52,334 nucleotides of DNA, taken from IMG/VR virus record IMGVR_UViG_3300049491_000673, positions 1 through 52,334 of that record, one strand, 5' to 3'. The notes beneath the pieces are model-generated. The model had not been told where the DNA came from. It did not search any database and saw only the letters and a program-made list of their open reading frames with translations. Shown here piece by piece: positions 50,752 to 52,334 of the stretch (its first letter is position 1; each line of letters begins with the position of its first letter). The stretch is from a virus. The position numbers were made by a program, and so were the translations under genes.

Positions 50752-51162
50752 ATGGCCACCCTTCAATCCCCGTATAAGTTGTCGAAGGCATTCGATCAGC
50801 AGATTCAAGATCTTTCGTCCAAGCAGGCGGACATGAGCGTCGGCTACGACGACAACACGGTGGCCTACACGGCTGCTCGACTCATCGATGCGACCGACAT
50901 GGGCAAGTTCCTTTATATCACCACAGCCGGCGCCATCAACGTGACGTTGCAGTCGGACGCGAATGCTCCTGGAATCACGATCGGCCAGGAATGCGAAGTC
51001 ATGCAGGCGGGCGCTGGACTCATCACGTTCCTTGCTGGCGGCGGTGCGACGGTGAACAAGGCGGTTCCGACGCTCAAGACGCTCGGCCAGTGGAGTCGGT
51101 GCAAGGTCAAGAAGGTGGCGGCCAACACGTGGGTCGTCAACGGTGATCTCGCTCTGGTCTAA
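50752..51162 (+). CDS. Abundant small virion protein (decoration or fibre base candidate)
   Basis: 136 aa; AAAGGAGAATCAA before the ATG is the same strong signal as that of the capsid gene, and codons are C-ending. After a helical N-terminus, residues 35-136 form a beta-rich domain (YLIDATDMGKFLYITTAGAINVTLQSDANAPGITIGQECEVMQAGAGLITFLAGGG type) typical of phage surface proteins. A strong terminator follows. It may decorate the head or anchor fibres. Confidence 0.55.
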   Translation: MATLQSPYKLSKAFDQQIQDLSSKQADMSVGYDDNTVAYTAARLIDATDMGKFLYITTAGAINVTLQSDANAPGITIGQECEVMQAGAGLITFLAGGGATVNKAVPTLKTLGQWSRCKVKKVAANTWVVNGDLALV

Positions 51163-51207
51163 TCCTTGGCGCTGGGAGTGCGAGAGTTCTCCCTAGCTGA
51201 CTCGGAG

Positions 51208-51243
51208 ACGGGGACCAGCAACCGCCATGGTGCTGGTCCCCGT
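51208..51243 (+). terminator. Rho-independent-type terminator after the 136-aa gene
   Basis: ACGGGGACCAGCA (51208-51220) and TGCTGGTCCCCGT (51231-51243) form a perfect 13-bp stem followed by TTTGTG, the best terminator in the late operon. It would end most transcripts of the head genes before the lysis and tail genes. Confidence 0.7.
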
Positions 51244-51273
51244 TTGTGCATATGGGTGTGAAGGGGACTCACA

Positions 51274-51975
51274 ATGACTGGCCTGAATGTAGAGGAACTG
51301 AAAGTAACACAGCAGAAGCTGAAGGACGAAGGATTCGATCCTGGTGTGATCGATGGCCTGTGGGGCAGGAATACGTCCAGAGCAGTTCGTGCTTTTCAGT
51401 CGACTCAACATCTTGATCCCACGGGGATTCTAGACGAGCCTACGATGAAGGCACTCGGCCTTCAAAAGAAGATGAAGGCATTCGAGGTTGATCCTCCGTG
51501 GCTCGCGCTTGCACGGCAGAAGATGGGATTCCTTGAGAACGAGGAGCGGACCAAGGCGTTTCTAAAGGCCGATGGCAAGACACTCGGCGATCCGAGTCAG
51601 TTCCCATGGTGCGGAGATTTCATCGAGACGTGCTTTGGGCTCACGCTGCGGGATGAGATTCTTCCTGTGAATCCATATTATGCCCTGAATTGGCTCAAGT
51701 GGGGTCAAGGGCTCACAGAGCCTGCATTGGGCTGTGTGGGAGTCAAGAAGCGATTCCAGAACAAGGTGCTGGTTGGTGGCCATGTGTTCTTCGTGGTCGG
51801 TCAGACGCAGTTGAACATATTTGCTCTCGGAGGGAATCAGAGCAATCGCGTCAGCATCGTGACCATCAGCAAGAATGTTGTCGAGGGTTATCGCTGGCCT
51901 TCGACTCAGCCGCTGCCCCCTCCGATGGGCATCAGCCCTCCAGGCAGCTTTGCACGCGGTGGTAGTGAGGCATAG
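51274..51975 (+). CDS. Endolysin: peptidoglycan-binding domain plus CHAP/NlpC-like (TIGR02594) amidase
   Basis: 233 aa; GAAGGGGACTCACA precedes the ATG. Residues 5-62 (VTQQKLKDEGFDPGVIDGLWGRNTSRAVRAFQ...LDEPTMKALG) are a PG_binding_1 domain. Residues 75-205 are a TIGR02594/CHAP-type cysteine peptidase: PWCGDFIETC (C113), GGHVFFVVG (H170) and GGNQSN (N188). No signal peptide is visible, so export would need a holin (candidate at 16691). It degrades cell-wall peptides at lysis. Confidence 0.8.
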   Translation: MTGLNVEELKVTQQKLKDEGFDPGVIDGLWGRNTSRAVRAFQSTQHLDPTGILDEPTMKALGLQKKMKAFEVDPPWLALARQKMGFLENEERTKAFLKADGKTLGDPSQFPWCGDFIETCFGLTLRDEILPVNPYYALNWLKWGQGLTEPALGCVGVKKRFQNKVLVGGHVFFVVGQTQLNIFALGGNQSNRVSIVTISKNVVEGYRWPSTQPLPPPMGISPPGSFARGGSEA

Positions 51976-51983
51976 AGGGAATC

Positions 51984-52334
51984 ATGTCTTTCAAATCCAG
52001 CCCAGGGAACATTCCTATCGTGCGTGAGATTCTCATGCGCGGTGATCCGGAGCGTGGAATCAAAGGTTTGAGAGGGTTCGCGTTGGCTGGAGCACTGGCC
52101 AGGGTGAAGTCTGAATCACAGTTCGATCCAAAGGCGGTTCGGCTGAATGATGCTGGGCCGGGAAAGCATAGCCGTGGCTTGCTTCAGTGGAATCGTTCGC
52201 GCTTGGCTCGTTTGCAGAGGTATGCAAACGATACTGGGCAGGACTGGAATGACGTGCGGACTCAGGCCAAGTACTTCCTACGCGAAGTCAATGGGCTTGA
52301 GGAGCCAAAGGAGAAGAAGTATGGCGCTCAACTC
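51984..52334 (+). CDS. Virion-associated lysozyme, N-terminal part (continues at base 2)
   Basis: ATG at 51984 follows AGAGGGAATC. The frame is open through the circular join and ends at 844 in the first copy, giving 355 aa in total. The start reads MSFKSSPGNIPIVREILMRG. The segment ALARVKSESQFDP...SRGLLQWNRSRLARLQRYA resembles the Phage_lysozyme2 (PF18013-like) fold, in which a glutamate in the first helix (here E of KSESQF) and a GxxQW motif are typical. The likely role is local cleavage of peptidoglycan from the virion during DNA entry. It lies directly downstream of the endolysin gene and upstream of fibre genes, consistent with a tail-tip enzyme. The family assignment is by eye. Confidence 0.7.
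   Translation, partial: MSFKSSPGNIPIVREILMRGDPERGIKGLRGFALAGALARVKSESQFDPKAVRLNDAGPGKHSRGLLQWNRSRLARLQRYANDTGQDWNDVRTQAKYFLREVNGLEEPKEKKYGAQL
52208..52334. repeat. Terminal overlap, right copy
   Basis: Exact copy of bases 1-127. Removing one copy gives a 52,207-bp circle. Confidence 0.95.

Noticed and set aside
1-52334. tRNA genes
   Set aside because: I saw no cloverleaf-like segment with conserved GGTTCGAATCC-type arms in any intergenic region; the many GAATC/GATTC words are the GANTC excess, not T-arms.

Overview
The window is one complete genome of a tailed phage with podovirus (short-tail) gene content, assembled as a circle. Its last 127 bases (52208-52334) repeat its first 127, so the unique length is 52,207 bp and the start cuts a virion lysozyme gene. 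I see no integrase, tRNA, CRISPR array, RNA polymerase or DNA methyltransferase gene, so a virulent phage using host RNA polymerase is the simplest reading.

Layout. One arm is read rightward (40309 to 52334, then 1 to 16921) and the other leftward (39233 to 16922); they meet with no gap at 16921/16922. The rightward arm starts with a small early block (40309-41892: a 337-aa protein, a 35-aa membrane peptide and two other small genes). A 526-bp non-coding segment with iteron-like repeats and a large palindrome follows. The late genes then run: putative small terminase, large terminase, portal, scaffold, major capsid, neck/adaptor, an abundant 136-aa virion protein, endolysin, virion lysozyme, fibres and receptor-binding proteins (collagen-like, Mtd_N, F5/8C-like), tail nozzle, three ejection proteins (232, 897 and 1755 aa) and a holin candidate.

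The leftward arm begins at a good sigma70-type promoter (39350-39379). First come five or six large unrecognised proteins, then an SF1B (RecD/Dda-like) helicase, a run of small genes, a Cas4/RecB-like Fe-S nuclease, a Sak4-like ATPase with an SSB-like neighbour, a UDG-like protein, a family A DNA polymerase with proofreading, a dNMP-kinase-like protein and a DUF3987-like ATPase. Together these form a replication and recombination module. Two related HNH homing endonuclease genes (19310-19633, 31426-31929) sit inside it.

The most unusual property is a large excess of the palindrome GANTC. I counted about one per 55-70 bp in every block examined (chance is about one per 256), in genes on both strands, in intergenic DNA and in the AT-rich homing endonuclease genes. 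It also recurs between the Shine-Dalgarno sequence and the start codon of about 30 genes. GANTC is the target of the CcrM cell-cycle methyltransferase of Alphaproteobacteria. That suggests, but does not prove, an alphaproteobacterial host and a phage that has gained these sites rather than avoided them. Other unexplained structures are four 21-bp-spaced repeats plus an inverted copy (41908-41997), a perfect 24-bp inverted repeat (42049-42130), a 167-bp element with 22-bp inverted ends (39671-39837) and a structured leader before the polymerase gene (21829-21930).
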